A DNA stretch of 64,000 bases. Source: Roseibium sp. TrichSKD4. GTDB lineage: Bacteria > Pseudomonadota > Alphaproteobacteria > Rhizobiales > Stappiaceae. Below are positions 36,312-46,337 of this stretch, piece after piece (the first letter of the stretch is position 1; each line of letters opens with the position of its first letter). Position numbers and translations under genes: made by a program. Under the pieces are notes generated by a model, which was not told where the DNA came from, did no database searches, and saw only the letters and a program-made list of their open reading frames with translations. The stretch lies in contig NZ_GL476307.1 in the NCBI RefSeq assembly GCF_000148725.1, positions 1 to 64,000 on the forward strand. Reading direction: 5' to 3'.

Positions 36312-37121
36312 ATGACCAACCGTTTGAAACTCGTTACCTGGAATATCAACTCGGTTCGCTTGCGCATGCCGATTGTCGAACGCCTACTTGCCGAAGTGCA
36401 GCCGGACGTCTTGTGCCTGCAGGAAACCAAATGTCCGGATGCAAATTTCCCGGAAAAAGCGTTCAAGGCCGCTGGTTATAATCATATCGCGATCAATGGC
36501 CAAAAGGGCTATCACGGAGTTGCAACCGTGTCCCGACTGCCGCTCAGCAATGTTGAAAAGCGAGAGTTTTGTCAGATGGGCGACAGCCGTCACATTGCGG
36601 TGGATGTTGAACTGGCAGGCCAGGCGGTGCGTGTCCATAATTTCTATGTTCCTGCAGGAGGGGACGAGCCGGACCCGGAAAAGAACGACAAGTTTGATCA
36701 CAAGCTTAAATTCATGAACGAAATGAAGAACTGGCTGACCGGTCCGGAAACCGCGAAACCAGCCGTTCTGGTCGGAGACTTGAATGTCGCCCCATATGAG
36801 CACGATGTGTGGTCGCACAAGCAGCTTTTGAAAGTCGTCTCCCATACACCCATCGAGACGGAACTTTTTGAAGCAGTGCGCGAGAGCGGGAACTGGCTGG
36901 ATGCCATGCGCCAGTTCACGCCGATGGAAGAAAAACTCTACACATGGTGGAGTTACCGGGCCAAAGACTGGTCAAAGGCGGACAAGGGCCGCCGTCTGGA
37001 CCATGTCTGGGTATCCGATCCGCTGAAATCAGCGATCAAGTCAACCGAAGTGTTGCGGGATGCACGCGGATGGGAAAAACCCTCCGACCATGCGCCGGTC
37101 GTTGCAGACTTTGTGATGTAA
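36312..37121 (+). CDS. xthA: Exodeoxyribonuclease III (AP endonuclease)
   Basis: 269 residues from the ATG at 36312 (GGAAGG upstream). Endonuclease/exonuclease/phosphatase fold with LVTWNINSVRLR, the metal-binding Glu in LCLQETKC, VHNFYVPAGGDEPD, VLVGDLNVAP (catalytic Asp/Asn), WWSYRAKDWSKADKGRRLDHVW and SDHAPVVADF at the C terminus (catalytic His). Repairs abasic sites in DNA. Complete length. Confidence 0.93.
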   Translation: MTNRLKLVTWNINSVRLRMPIVERLLAEVQPDVLCLQETKCPDANFPEKAFKAAGYNHIAINGQKGYHGVATVSRLPLSNVEKREFCQMGDSRHIAVDVELAGQAVRVHNFYVPAGGDEPDPEKNDKFDHKLKFMNEMKNWLTGPETAKPAVLVGDLNVAPYEHDVWSHKQLLKVVSHTPIETELFEAVRESGNWLDAMRQFTPMEEKLYTWWSYRAKDWSKADKGRRLDHVWVSDPLKSAIKSTEVLRDARGWEKPSDHAPVVADFVM

Positions 37122-37184
37122 ATGGATCGGGCGATGGGCGGCGCGGACCGCCTATCGCATTTTCCTGCTGCTAGGGTTAGGACC

Positions 37185-38159
37185 CTAGGGATGCACGATC
37201 ACTTTGCCGAGCACTTTGCGGGCGGCAATTTGCTCCAGAGCGTCTGAAATTTGCTCCAGCGGGTACGTGGCGTGAATATGCGGCTTGAGTTTGCCGTCTT
37301 TCACCCAGTCCAGCAGTTGCCGCATGTTGGCTCGGTGACCATCAGGATCGCGGTCAACGGCTGCGCCCCAGAACACACCTCTGATATCGCAGCTTTTTAG
37401 CAGAGGCAGATTGAGCGGGATCTTCGGGATTTCGCCTGCCGCGAACCCGATGACGAGAAAACGCCCTTCCCAGGCGGTGGCGCGTAGGGCCTGTTCGGCA
37501 AGGTCTCCACCAACGGGATCGTACACAACATCAATGCCCTTGCCATTTGTCAGGTCTTTCAAGCTGTCCTTGAGCGGCTGCGTTGAATAATCAACCGTGT
37601 GGCTGGCGCCGAGGCGTTTCGCAAACTCGAGCTTTTCTTGCGAAGATGCACAGGCAATAACGTTGGCGCCCATGATGGTGGCGATTTCAACTGCCGCTTG
37701 CCCAACGCCGCCGGATGCGCCCAAAACTGCGACGGTTTCGCCGGGTTTTAGGTCGCCCCGATCCTTGAAGGCATGCAATGTCGTGCCATAGGTGACCGAC
37801 AGGCCAGCTGCGATATCGAAGGAAACGTCATCTGGAATTGGAACCAAAAGGTTCTCAGGAACGCGCACCTTTTCTCGTGCGGCTCCCCAGCATATATAGG
37901 CCATCACCCTGTCACCGGGCTGAAAGCCGGTCACATCCGCGCCGATGCTTTCAACAACGCCTGCGCACTCCGCGCTGGGCGAGAACGGCAGGTCCGGTTT
38001 GTACTGGTATTTGGCTCGGATGATCAGTGTGTCGAAGAAGTTGAGCGCGCAGGCCTCAACGCGCACCACCACCTCATTTGGGCCGGGTTCTGGATCCGGC
38101 AGGTCGACAATTTCAAGTTCTGCAGACTTATCCAGCGACATACACAAACAAGCTTTCAA
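37185..38159 (-). CDS. NADPH:quinone oxidoreductase family protein (MDR)
   Basis: 324 residues, ATG at 38159. Zinc-independent medium-chain dehydrogenase: ALNFFDTLIIRAKYQ, SAECAGVVESIGADVTGFQPGDRVMAY, NADPH motif VLGASGGVGQAAVEIA and the C-terminal ISDALEQIAARKVLGKVIV. Absence of structural zinc Cys cluster and of a catalytic zinc triad points to a quinone/enone reductase. Substrate unknown. Divergent from the SpoU-type gene (157 bases between). Confidence 0.85.
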   Translation of the reverse strand: MKACLCMSLDKSAELEIVDLPDPEPGPNEVVVRVEACALNFFDTLIIRAKYQYKPDLPFSPSAECAGVVESIGADVTGFQPGDRVMAYICWGAAREKVRVPENLLVPIPDDVSFDIAAGLSVTYGTTLHAFKDRGDLKPGETVAVLGASGGVGQAAVEIATIMGANVIACASSQEKLEFAKRLGASHTVDYSTQPLKDSLKDLTNGKGIDVVYDPVGGDLAEQALRATAWEGRFLVIGFAAGEIPKIPLNLPLLKSCDIRGVFWGAAVDRDPDGHRANMRQLLDWVKDGKLKPHIHATYPLEQISDALEQIAARKVLGKVIVHP

Positions 38160-38316
38160 ACCACGCTCCCATTGAGGCTGATGTCCCGATTCCTATGCGG
38201 CATATTACAGACTGTGGCGGTGAACACATCTGGAAAATGGGTGAGTTCAGCTTTGCTTTGCCGATGTTCCGATTATAAGTCGAGGGATCGCTGGTGTTGG
38301 GAAACGGGACGAGGGA

Positions 38317-38862
38317 ATGCGCGGTTATTTTGCTGTTGGTGCCGAGGGGCTTTCCAAGAAAATGAACTTGGGCACACTCATGCGATCTGCGCATGCTTTT
38401 GGAGCAAATTTCTTTTTTACCGTGGACGCAGCTCAGAATTTGCGCAAGGTCCCTCCGACTGACACTTCAAAAAGCCCCGGGCATCTCCCGCTTTTCAATT
38501 GGGACAGTGTAGACACCATGGAGCTTCCCAAAGGGTGTCAACTGGTGGGCGTTGAGCTGACGGACGAGTCCATCGACCTGCCGAGCTTCGGCCATCCCTT
38601 GCAGGCAGCCTATGTTTTGGGGCCGGAGCGTGGGTCTTTGTCGCCGCAAATGCTGGACCGCTGCGATCATGTGATCAAGATCCCGACCAAGTTCTGCATC
38701 AACGTGGCCATGGCAGGGGCGATCGTCATGTACGACCGGCACCGCGCGCTCGGTCGATATGCAGAGCGCTCCATCACGGCGGGTGGCCCGAAAATTGACA
38801 AGCCGAAGCACGTACAGGGCGGGCCGATCATGCGCCGTGGGCGAAAGGTGCCGGGAACCTGA
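38317..38862 (+). CDS. RNA 2'-O-methyltransferase, TrmH/SpoU family
   Basis: 181 residues, ATG at 38317. SPOUT fold with motif 1 NLGTLMRSAHAFGANFFF, motif 2 AYVLGPERGSLS and motif 3 KIPTKFCINVAMAGAIVMYDR, the last two forming the trefoil-knot SAM site. No N-terminal substrate-binding domain. Target nucleotide in tRNA or rRNA is not evident. It is convergent with the sigma factor gene; a small dyad TAACCTG / CAGGTTA lies between them (38867-38888) without a T-run. Confidence 0.87.
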   Translation: MRGYFAVGAEGLSKKMNLGTLMRSAHAFGANFFFTVDAAQNLRKVPPTDTSKSPGHLPLFNWDSVDTMELPKGCQLVGVELTDESIDLPSFGHPLQAAYVLGPERGSLSPQMLDRCDHVIKIPTKFCINVAMAGAIVMYDRHRALGRYAERSITAGGPKIDKPKHVQGGPIMRRGRKVPGT

Positions 38863-38885
38863 CCCGTAACCTGATTGACTACAGG

Positions 38886-39452
38886 TTAATCGACGTCGAC
38901 CGCTTCATCAGCTTCAATGGCCTGGCGCAAGCGCCCGAATGCGAGGCGAATGCGAGATTTGACCGTTCCAAGAGGCAGATTTGTCTGCTCGGAAATCTCG
39001 CTATGCGACAGGCTGGAAAAGAAAGCCAACTCCACAACCTTGCGCTGTTCTTCGGGTAAGGTGCTGAGCGCGTGCCGAACGCGTTCTTCGCGAAGGCGGG
39101 CATCCATTTCTTCGGACACGTCTGCCGGGGCACTGGGATGCAAGGAGGGATCTTCCGGGTCCAGCTCGGATGTTTTCTTGCGGCGCAAGAGGTCAATTCG
39201 CCGGTTTCTGGCGATTCGGAACAACCATGTGCTGGCAGAAGACTTTTTCGAATCAAACAGCTCGGCCTTGCGCCACAGGGTGACCATCACATCTTGAGCA
39301 ACCTCTTCAGCAAGGCTGTCATCTGCGCCTTGCTGCATGAGATACCCTTTGATTCTGGGTGCGAAGTGGTCAAACAGTTCGGCAAATGCGGACCTGTCGC
39401 GTGTTTCGGCTACCTTAATAATCAAGTCTGAATAGTATTGCAGCTGATTCAA
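38886..39452 (-). CDS. ECF-type RNA polymerase sigma factor
   Basis: 188 residues, ATG at 39452. Region 2 (about 20-95): FAELFDHFAPRIKGYLMQQG, DVMVTLWRKAELFDSKKSSASTWLFRIARNRRIDLLRRKK; region 4 (about 125-185): LSTLPEEQRKVVELAFFSSLSHSEISEQTNLPLGTVKSRIRLAFGRLR. Resembles SigK/RpoE-ChrR-type group IV sigmas. Such genes are usually followed by their anti-sigma factor (ChrR/RskA type); here the next gene downstream runs the other way, so the partner is elsewhere or absent. Confidence 0.9.
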   Translation of the reverse strand: MNQLQYYSDLIIKVAETRDRSAFAELFDHFAPRIKGYLMQQGADDSLAEEVAQDVMVTLWRKAELFDSKKSSASTWLFRIARNRRIDLLRRKKTSELDPEDPSLHPSAPADVSEEMDARLREERVRHALSTLPEEQRKVVELAFFSSLSHSEISEQTNLPLGTVKSRIRLAFGRLRQAIEADEAVDVD

Positions 39453-39641
39453 CGGCCAGAAAGCTCCTTAAGCAAGCCCTTCCTGTGTATCAGGTTCCGT
39501 TCATTTAGTAAGGGGGTTTTTGTGTGCAATGTCACACTGTTGCCGGATTATCAGACCAGCTTGTGTTTCGGGATGACGATGCAGGGTTTGAAAGGCTGAA
39601 GAGTTCGAAAACCTGCCGGAAATTTCAACCTTTTCGTAACT

Positions 39642-39664
39642 CGCTTTAAGTTATCATTAAAGCG
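39642..39664. promoter_or_regulatory. Perfect dyad containing TTAA-N7-TTAA ahead of ialB
   Basis: CGCTTTAA-GTTATCA-TTAAAGCG: eight-base perfect arms, seven-base spacer. It includes an exact CtrA consensus and ends 66 bases before the ialB start. A second dyad GCATTT-GAATA-AAATGC follows at 39683-39699. The spacing fits an activator or repressor site near a promoter. Confidence 0.5.
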
Positions 39665-39730
39665 AAGTTCATAAATAACCTAGCATTTGAATAAAATGCG
39701 ACCAAAGATTCACAAGCCAATGGTGTGGAG

Positions 39731-40240
39731 ATGATGAAAGCTAAATCGCTGGGATTGGCCATTGTAGGTCTGGTAATGAGTGGTGCAGCGGCTTTCGCAC
39801 AGTCCCCGACCCTGCTCAAGCAGCACAATGACTGGGCGGCATATTCCCTGACCGGAGGCATTGGCAAAGTGTGCTACGCCTTGACCAAGCCAACGCAAAT
39901 GTTGCCGGGAGACCGGAACCACGGCGACGTCTTCTTCTTCGTGACGTCTCGTCCGGCAGAAGGTGTAAACTCTGAGCCGAGCCTTCTTGTTGGTTATCCG
40001 CTTAAAGCAAAGTCAACTGTGGTGGCGGACGTGGACGGCAAACCGTTCTCAATGTTCACCAACAATGACGGTGCCTGGGTCGACAATGCGGCCACAGAGG
40101 CTCAGCTTGTCGGCGCGATGAAGGCTGGCCGGGAAATGACTGTTCGCGGCGAATCCAGCCGTGGAACAAAAACAACCTACAAGTTCTCGCTTTCGGGTGT
40201 GACTGCCGCGATCAATACAGCTGCAGCGGCGTGCCGCTAA
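39731..40240 (+). CDS. Invasion-associated locus B (IalB) family protein
   Basis: 169 residues from the ATG at 39731 (an ATG at 39734 follows; GGAG sits immediately before). Signal peptide SLGLAIVGLVMSGAAAFA-Q. IalB domain: DWAAYSL...GKVCYALTKPTQM, GDVFFFVTSRPAEG, NEPSLLVGYPLK-like, FSMFTNNDGAWVDNAATE, MKAGREMTVRGESSRGTKTTYKFSLSGVTAA and terminal AACR. Periplasmic proteins of this family were named for Bartonella erythrocyte entry but are widespread in free-living relatives with unknown role. The order ialB-rlmN is conserved in Hyphomicrobiales. Confidence 0.9.
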   Translation: MMKAKSLGLAIVGLVMSGAAAFAQSPTLLKQHNDWAAYSLTGGIGKVCYALTKPTQMLPGDRNHGDVFFFVTSRPAEGVNSEPSLLVGYPLKAKSTVVADVDGKPFSMFTNNDGAWVDNAATEAQLVGAMKAGREMTVRGESSRGTKTTYKFSLSGVTAAINTAAAACR

Positions 40241-40314
40241 AAGTGCTGAAAGCGGGCGCGAAGCCTGGTTTTTCTTGATTTTCAGCGCAGATCTTAGTAT
40301 CCGTCTGTCACGTG

Positions 40315-40344
40315 TTGCCCGGCCCTGCCGGGCAATTCGCTTTT
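40315..40344 (+). terminator. Strong hairpin between ialB and rlmN, likely terminator
   Basis: Perfect nine-pair stem TTGCCCGGC / GCCGGGCAA (40315-40323 with 40327-40335), CCT loop, followed by TTCGCTTTT. Confidence 0.65.
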
Positions 40345-40447
40345 GACCCCCATTTCATCCATGTTGGCTTTGCGGACCGAAGCGGTCTGTAGAAGCGCAG
40401 CAGGCTAGGGGCCAAAGCGATTATGACCACCGGCTTTCCGGGTGTGA

Positions 40448-41680
40448 ATGGATCAGAACATGGCGACCAGCTTGAATATCGCGCGGGACAACCCGAATGC
40501 GGCGACTGTGACCGCTGATAAATCGGCAGCACCGGCTCAACAAGACGAAAAACCGAATCTGGTTGGACTGGATCGTGAACAGCTTGCCGAAGCTTTGGGC
40601 GGAATTGGTATTCCGGTCAAGCAACAGCGCATGCGGGTTGCCCAGCTGTGGCATTGGCTTTATGTGCGCGGTGTTTCCGATTTCGGTGCCATGACCAATA
40701 TCGCCAAGGATTTGCGCGCGCAGTTGGAGGAAAACTTCTCCATCGCCCGTCCCGAGATTGTGTCTGAGCAAATCTCCGTCGATGGCACACGCAAGTGGCT
40801 CTTTCGCTTCCCGCCGCGTGGTGCTGGACGCCCGGTTGAGGTTGAAACAGTTTATATTCCCGAAGAAGGCCGGGGGACTTTATGTGTGTCCTCTCAGGTT
40901 GGCTGTACGCTGACCTGTACGTTTTGCCATACGGGAACTCAAAAGCTCGTTCGGAACTTGACCTCGGAAGAAATCCTTGCGCAAATATTGATGGCGCGTG
41001 ACCTCTTGGGTGATTTTCCTGAAGCGAAAACGCCGCAAGGGGCAATCGTTCCCTCAGAGGGACGCCTTGTTTCCAACATCGTGATGATGGGGATGGGAGA
41101 GCCGCTTTATAATTTTGAGAATGTGAAGCGTGCCCTTTTGATTGCGTCCGATGGGGATGGCCTGTCGCTTTCCAAACGCCGGATCACCTTGTCGACATCC
41201 GGGGTTGTTCCTGAAATTGCACGTACGGGTGATGAGATTGGCTGCATGCTTGCGATCTCGCTGCACGCTGTGCGTGACGACTTGCGCGATGTTCTGGTGC
41301 CGATCAATAAGAAATGGTCGCTGGAAAAACTGTTGGACACTTGCCGGGCCTATCCGGGGCTCTCCAACGCCAAGCGGATTACATTTGAATATGTGATGCT
41401 CAAAGGCGTGAATGACAGCAATGCGGATGCCAAACAACTGGTTCAGTTGCTCAAGGGCATTCCGGCCAAGATCAACCTGATCCCGTTCAATCCGTGGCCG
41501 GGTTCTGACTATGAATGCTCGGACTGGGAGCGGATCGAGGAATTCGCTGATATCGTCAATCGGGCAGGTTATGCGTCGCCGATCAGAACACCGCGTGGAC
41601 GCGATATCTTTGCAGCTTGTGGTCAGCTTAAATCCGCTTCGGAGCGGATGCGCAAAAAAGACCGGGAAGCACTCGCGTAA
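40448..41680 (+). CDS. rlmN: Dual-specificity 23S rRNA/tRNA adenine-C2 methyltransferase RlmN
   Basis: 410 residues, ATG at 40448 (ATG at 40460 is an alternative). Radical-SAM enzyme: N-terminal accessory domain [38 protein letters not shown], the cluster motif CTLTCTFC (CXXXCXXC), [12 protein letters not shown]-like [38 protein letters not shown] and [11 protein letters not shown], ending with the resolving Cys in FAACGQL. It methylates A2503 of 23S rRNA and A37 of tRNAs. The first 30 residues are a low-complexity extension. Confidence 0.95.
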   Translation: MDQNMATSLNIARDNPNAATVTADKSAAPAQQDEKPNLVGLDREQLAEALGGIGIPVKQQRMRVAQLWHWLYVRGVSDFGAMTNIAKDLRAQLEENFSIARPEIVSEQISVDGTRKWLFRFPPRGAGRPVEVETVYIPEEGRGTLCVSSQVGCTLTCTFCHTGTQKLVRNLTSEEILAQILMARDLLGDFPEAKTPQGAIVPSEGRLVSNIVMMGMGEPLYNFENVKRALLIASDGDGLSLSKRRITLSTSGVVPEIARTGDEIGCMLAISLHAVRDDLRDVLVPINKKWSLEKLLDTCRAYPGLSNAKRITFEYVMLKGVNDSNADAKQLVQLLKGIPAKINLIPFNPWPGSDYECSDWERIEEFADIVNRAGYASPIRTPRGRDIFAACGQLKSASERMRKKDREALA

Positions 41681-41703
41681 CCAAAGTACTCAAGGTTCAA
41701 ATC

Positions 41704-41743
41704 AAAACACCCGACGTGCTCACGCATGCCGGGTGTTTTTTGT
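41704..41743. terminator. Bidirectional terminator between rlmN and the chemoreceptor gene
   Basis: Ten-pair stem AAAACACCCG / CGGGTGTTTT (41704-41713 with 41730-41739), with further pairing inside the loop and a T-run after it; A-run on the other side serves the convergent gene ending at 41759. Confidence 0.8.
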
Positions 41744-41758
41744 TCGGTGTCTTGAAGC

Positions 41759-43900
41759 CTAAGCGGCTGCCACTTCCTTCAGGAAGCCTGCAACAGAGTG
41801 GTTCAACTCGCGCAGACGTTCGGCAGCCACTTGTGTGGCGTTTTCCACTTCGCTGGCAGACTGGGCTGTGGTCGTGACCCCACCGGAAACTGTTTCCATA
41901 TTGCCTGCGGTCATCCGTGTGCCTTCAGAAGCCTCGGCAGCACTGCGGCTGATTTCCGAAGTTGCTGCATTTTGCTCTTGAACTGCCGCCGCGATGGAAG
42001 AGGCATTCTCGTTGGCCTGCGCCATCACATTGGCGATGCCTTCGATGGATATCACAGCTTCGCCAGTGGCTTGCTGGATCTCAGTGATCTGGTTGGAAAT
42101 CTCTTCTGTTGCCTTAGACGTCTGTGTGGCCAAGTCCTTCACTTCTGCAGCCACAACAGCAAAGCCCTTGCCTGCTTCCCCTGCGCGTGCTGCCTCAATA
42201 GTAGCGTTGAGGGCCAGCAGGTTGGTTTGCTCGGCAATGGCCTGAATGAGGCTGACAACTTCGCCGATGCGGGTTGCCCCGGCGGCGAGCAGTTTCATGC
42301 GTTCATTACTGTCGTTGGAGCGATTGGTTGCGTCCTGAATGACAGATGTTGTTTCTTCCACGCGTTGGCCGATTTCCGCAACGGATGCAGAAAGTTCCTC
42401 TGTTGCCGCCGCAACAACTTGCACATTGTTGGACGCTTGATCGGTAGCGCCGGTTGCTTCTGCTGTTTGTGATTGGGCCTGTTCTGCCGTGCCGCGCATT
42501 TCGTTAGCGTTGTTTTGGACTTGGTCCATCGAGGTCTGAACAGAATTCAGAAGCTCTGCCGATTGCGTGCGGAAGTTGGTGATCAGGTCTTCGATACGTT
42601 TTTGGCGTTCCTGACGCTTTTCTTCTTCCAGCTGTTGCTGTTTTGCCAGCTCGGCCTGCTTGGCAACCGTGTCACGGAAACCGGCAATTGCACCGGCAAT
42701 ATCACCAATTTCATCAGAACGAGAGGCTGCCTCGAAAGCAACATCAACGTCACCGCCCGCCAGACGCTCTGCATCTCCGACGAGTTGCTTGATCGGTTTT
42801 ACTAGACCTTGTGCCGCGAACCAGCCGATAGCGGCGACGGCGGCAAGAATGATGGTGCAGATGATCAGCACGTCGTTGCGCAATGTCACGAGAGGAGCCT
42901 GTATTTCCGCGTCGGACATGGCTGCGACGATAGAGTATGTCGTGCCGTAGAAGTCAAAGCTCTTTGCTGCTGCATGATAGCCTTCGCCGAAGTGGTTCGG
43001 AAGAAGGCCGTAGGATTCCTTGTTCTTCAATGCAGCTTCGACAAACTCTCCCTCAAACTTTGTGGTCAAGATGTCAACGACATCAGGTGTCTTGGCTGAG
43101 TCATTGCGATAGGTGCCGTCCGCGCCGAGCAGGATGAACTCGCCATCGGCGCCGAGACCCTGAGTCTCGTTCATGATTCCATTGATCTTGTCGATCGGCA
43201 TTTGATAGACTAAAACACCAATGCGTTGCCCGTCATCAAAGATCGGCGTCGACATGAAACTCGCAGGTGCATCGGCACTTGGAGCGTAAGGCTGGAAGTC
43301 GAAGAATGCGACTTCTCCATCCTTTGCTTTCAACGCTGCACGGAACGAATTGCCAAGGTCCGTGTCTTTCCATTCGCCGCTCATCAGATTGGTGGCGTAG
43401 TCGAGTTCCTTGAAGACCGAGTAGATCAGATCGCCGTCCGTGTCGAATAAGAAGATGTCATAATAGCCGCGGGTCTTCAGCTTCTTGCGGAAATATGGGT
43501 GATAATTGGCGTGATGCTTGTCATATTCAGAGTTGCCCGCTGAGACCAACTCATCTTTTTGACCCAAGGGATGTGGGTTGTCGTGGATATAGGCCTTCTG
43601 GAGAATTTGCTCCGGGTTGCCCTCCATGTTGTCCCAGGCTTTTTCCATTTTGGTCAAGGCATACGCACTTGATGGGCTGGCGGCTGTGATCGTTAGGTCT
43701 TCAACGAGGGAGTCCAGATAGTGATGCATATCGTTCGCACGCGCTGCCGCAAGGCCGAACATGCGATCTTCTGCTGCCTCTTCTATGCTGTTGAAGCTGA
43801 CCCAGTAGGACAGGGCTCCCACAATAATCGCGGATGTGGCCGCGCAGCCAACTATGATCGCTGGCAACTTGCCACTGATGCGCGAGAGGAAACTTTTCAT
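41759..43900 (-). CDS. Methyl-accepting chemotaxis protein
   Basis: 713 residues from the ATG at 43900 (GGAG ten bases upstream); ATG at 43921 is an alternative. First membrane helix at about 12-34, then a periplasmic double-Cache-like sensor domain ([59 protein letters not shown]), second helix near residue 345, HAMP ([21 protein letters not shown]), a charged coiled coil ([11 protein letters not shown]) and the MA signalling domain with the invariant hairpin [36 protein letters not shown]. No C-terminal CheR pentapeptide (ends EVAAA). Signals to CheA/CheW; ligand unknown. Confidence 0.93.
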   Translation of the reverse strand: MKSFLSRISGKLPAIIVGCAATSAIIVGALSYWVSFNSIEEAAEDRMFGLAAARANDMHHYLDSLVEDLTITAASPSSAYALTKMEKAWDNMEGNPEQILQKAYIHDNPHPLGQKDELVSAGNSEYDKHHANYHPYFRKKLKTRGYYDIFLFDTDGDLIYSVFKELDYATNLMSGEWKDTDLGNSFRAALKAKDGEVAFFDFQPYAPSADAPASFMSTPIFDDGQRIGVLVYQMPIDKINGIMNETQGLGADGEFILLGADGTYRNDSAKTPDVVDILTTKFEGEFVEAALKNKESYGLLPNHFGEGYHAAAKSFDFYGTTYSIVAAMSDAEIQAPLVTLRNDVLIICTIILAAVAAIGWFAAQGLVKPIKQLVGDAERLAGGDVDVAFEAASRSDEIGDIAGAIAGFRDTVAKQAELAKQQQLEEEKRQERQKRIEDLITNFRTQSAELLNSVQTSMDQVQNNANEMRGTAEQAQSQTAEATGATDQASNNVQVVAAATEELSASVAEIGQRVEETTSVIQDATNRSNDSNERMKLLAAGATRIGEVVSLIQAIAEQTNLLALNATIEAARAGEAGKGFAVVAAEVKDLATQTSKATEEISNQITEIQQATGEAVISIEGIANVMAQANENASSIAAAVQEQNAATSEISRSAAEASEGTRMTAGNMETVSGGVTTTAQSASEVENATQVAAERLRELNHSVAGFLKEVAAA

Positions 43901-44114
43901 AATGCCGAAACTCCGTAACATAAGTTACGAAAAATATCGGCGTGATTTATTTATTCCGAGTAAATTCGGGCTGTATGGGCGCGGAAATAAATCTAAATAA
44001 GCGAAAAGAATCAATTTTGGCTCTGAATACTAAAAACATAATCTGTTTTTATTATCAGTGATTCCGCTGTTTTCCTATTTTTCGCGTAAGGCGGCTTATT
44101 GACGGTGAAGATGA

Positions 44115-44140
44115 GGAATTGCCGGAAGACCGGCAATTCC
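44115..44140 (-). terminator. Perfect 11-pair hairpin after the iorB-type gene
   Basis: GGAATTGCCGG / CCGGCAATTCC around AAGA (44115-44125 with 44130-44140), eleven bases beyond the stop at 44151 on the minus strand. There is no U-run after it, so it may be an RNA-stabilising 3' hairpin and not a classical terminator. Confidence 0.55.
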
Positions 44141-44150
44141 ATGGGTGTCG

Positions 44151-46334
44151 TTATACCAAGTCGTGTTTGGAAAGCGGAAGGGTTGTTACCCAGTTGCCCT
44201 TCGCAGCAGCGATAGCGTTTGCGACCGCTGGTCCAATTGGCGGAGTGCCCGGTTCCCCGATGCCTGTCGGGGCCTCGGTTGACTGGACGATATGAACTTC
44301 AATTTCCGGCATGTCTGACATGCGGATCGGTTCATAGGTGTCGAAGTTTGTCTGATCGACAACGCCATCGGTCATGGTTATTTCGTTCCGCAGAATTGCG
44401 CCAAGGCCGTAACCGAGACCCCCTTCAATCTGGGCCGTGATGTTGTCCGGGTTCACCGGAATCCCGCAGTCAACGGCGCAGACGACCTTCTCGACCTTGA
44501 TGATACCGTCCTCATCCATGGAGATTTCGGCGACTTCAGCGACGTAGGATCCGAAGGACTTGTGGACTGCGACACCCCGATAACGACCGTTTGGCAGATC
44601 CGTGCCCCAACCGGCTTTTTCAGCTGCGAGTTTGAGGACATTTGCCTTGCGTGGATCGTCCTTGATCATTTCAAGGCGATACGCAACCGGGTCTTTGCCT
44701 GCTTCCTTTGCCAACCGGTCGATCATGGTCTCCATGACGTAGCCGGAATGGGTGTGCCCTACAGAGCGCCACCACAAAACAGGAACCTTTGTCTCTGCCA
44801 GATGCTGATCCATTTCCATGGCCGGGAAGGCGTAGGTCGTGTCTTGGGCCCCTTCTGTCATGTTGTGATCGACGCCGTCTTTCATCAACATCGGTTCAAA
44901 CGGGGTGCCCTTGATAATGGATTTGGCGGCCATGCGGTGGGACCAGCCCAGCACATTTCCTTCATCATCCAGACCAACTTTCACCTTGTGGGCAGACATG
45001 GGCCGGTAATACCCGCCGGTCATGTCGTCTTCGCGGGTCCAGACCAGCTTGATCGGAACACCGGATGTACCTTTTTCATGCAGCGCTTTTGCCAGCATGG
45101 CAGCTTCTGCATAAACATGCGCATCTGCCGTTGCGCGGCGGCCAAAGGAGCCACCAGCCCACAGGGTGTTGATTGCAACGTTCTGGAATTCAATGCCCAG
45201 CACCGCTGCGGTGACATTGTGATCAATTGTCTGGATTTGTGAGCCTGACCAGACTTCTGCCTTGCTGCCGTCAAAAGCCATGACCACGTCGAGTGGTTCC
45301 ATGGTGCCGTGGGCTAGGAACGGGAACTCGTAGTCGACCTCAATCACCTTCGCAGCATTCTCGATGGCTGCTTGGGCATCGCCATCTTTGCGGACGCTGA
45401 GGCCCGGTTTTGCCGCCATCTCGGCCAGCTCAGCCATCATGGCATCGGTGGACCGCATCTCTGCGCCGCTGTCATCCCACTCGATGGTGATCATGTCGCG
45501 TGCCTTTATCGCTGGCCAAGTGGATTTGGCAACGACTGCAACACCCGTCGGGATCATCAAGACATCCACAACGCCTAGAACTGACAAGGCTTCGCCGGGA
45601 TCAAAGGATACAGGTGTTCCGCCAAAGCGGGGCGAGCGGGCCACAACGGCGACCAGCATATCGTCGCGCTGAAAATCCATCGCATAGGTGTTTGGTGCGC
45701 CAACGGACTTGTTTTTGCTGTCAACGCGCGGAAAGGATTTGCCGATATAGACCCATTGATCAGGGGTCTTCAGGGCAGGTTCTGCAGGAATCTCCTGCTC
45801 AGCTGCGAGACCGGCCAATTCACCAAAGCTGGCTGATTTGCCCGACGCGTGAGACACGGTTCCTTGGCTGACGGTGATCTCATTTGCAGGAACACCCCAG
45901 TCCTTCGCGGCAGCGGCGACTAACATGGCTTTCGCCGCAGCGCCGGCTTGCCGGTACTGCATGAAGGAGTTTGGAATGGCGGTGGAGCCGCCAGTGCCCT
46001 GAACCCCGAACAATGTGTTTGCGTAAACAGCTGGGTTGGACGGGGCAAACTCAGTGGTCACCTGCGCATGCGCAGCATCAAGTTCATCTGCCACCAGTGT
46101 GGCAAGGCCCGTGGCAATGCCTTGACCTTTGTCGAGGTGTTTCACGATCACAACGACTGTGTTGTCCGGGCGGATATGGACGAACGGCTGAACGAACTCA
46201 CCGGTTGCTGCCTCTGCCATATTGGGCAGTTTCATCGCGATGATCAGGCCGCCAACCGTGCCAGCGGACATTTTGAGGAAAGTCCGGCGGCTTGGCTTGG
46301 CAGTTTCGAGCGGTTTTTGAAGAAGATGCAACAT
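44151..46334 (-). CDS. iorB: Molybdenum oxidoreductase large subunit (isoquinoline 1-oxidoreductase beta / aldehyde dehydrogenase type)
   Basis: 727 residues, ATG at 46334. Tat signal with SRRTFLK (15-21) and hydrophobic stretch, so exported folded with cofactor. Xanthine-dehydrogenase-family Mo subunit of the IorB type: DKGQGIATGLATLVADELDA, GVQGTGGSTAIPNSF, VEVDYEFPFLAHGTMEPLDV, TLWAGGSFGRRAT, LVWTREDDMTGGYYRP, VLWWRSVGHTHSGYVMETMIDRLA and near the end TGIGEPGTPPIGPAVANAI with the catalytic Glu region GEPG. Forms a two-subunit enzyme with the [2Fe-2S] protein encoded just upstream (3-base gap). Substrate (N-heterocycle or aldehyde) unknown; gene symbol by family likeness. Confidence 0.85.
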   Translation of the reverse strand: MLHLLQKPLETAKPSRRTFLKMSAGTVGGLIIAMKLPNMAEAATGEFVQPFVHIRPDNTVVVIVKHLDKGQGIATGLATLVADELDAAHAQVTTEFAPSNPAVYANTLFGVQGTGGSTAIPNSFMQYRQAGAAAKAMLVAAAAKDWGVPANEITVSQGTVSHASGKSASFGELAGLAAEQEIPAEPALKTPDQWVYIGKSFPRVDSKNKSVGAPNTYAMDFQRDDMLVAVVARSPRFGGTPVSFDPGEALSVLGVVDVLMIPTGVAVVAKSTWPAIKARDMITIEWDDSGAEMRSTDAMMAELAEMAAKPGLSVRKDGDAQAAIENAAKVIEVDYEFPFLAHGTMEPLDVVMAFDGSKAEVWSGSQIQTIDHNVTAAVLGIEFQNVAINTLWAGGSFGRRATADAHVYAEAAMLAKALHEKGTSGVPIKLVWTREDDMTGGYYRPMSAHKVKVGLDDEGNVLGWSHRMAAKSIIKGTPFEPMLMKDGVDHNMTEGAQDTTYAFPAMEMDQHLAETKVPVLWWRSVGHTHSGYVMETMIDRLAKEAGKDPVAYRLEMIKDDPRKANVLKLAAEKAGWGTDLPNGRYRGVAVHKSFGSYVAEVAEISMDEDGIIKVEKVVCAVDCGIPVNPDNITAQIEGGLGYGLGAILRNEITMTDGVVDQTNFDTYEPIRMSDMPEIEVHIVQSTEAPTGIGEPGTPPIGPAVANAIAAAKGNWVTTLPLSKHDLV

Positions 46335-46337
46335 GGA

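Noticed and set aside
41690-41745. GGTTCAAATC-like string, possible tRNA T-arm
   Set aside because: No acceptor, D or anticodon arms can be formed; the hairpin there is a terminator.
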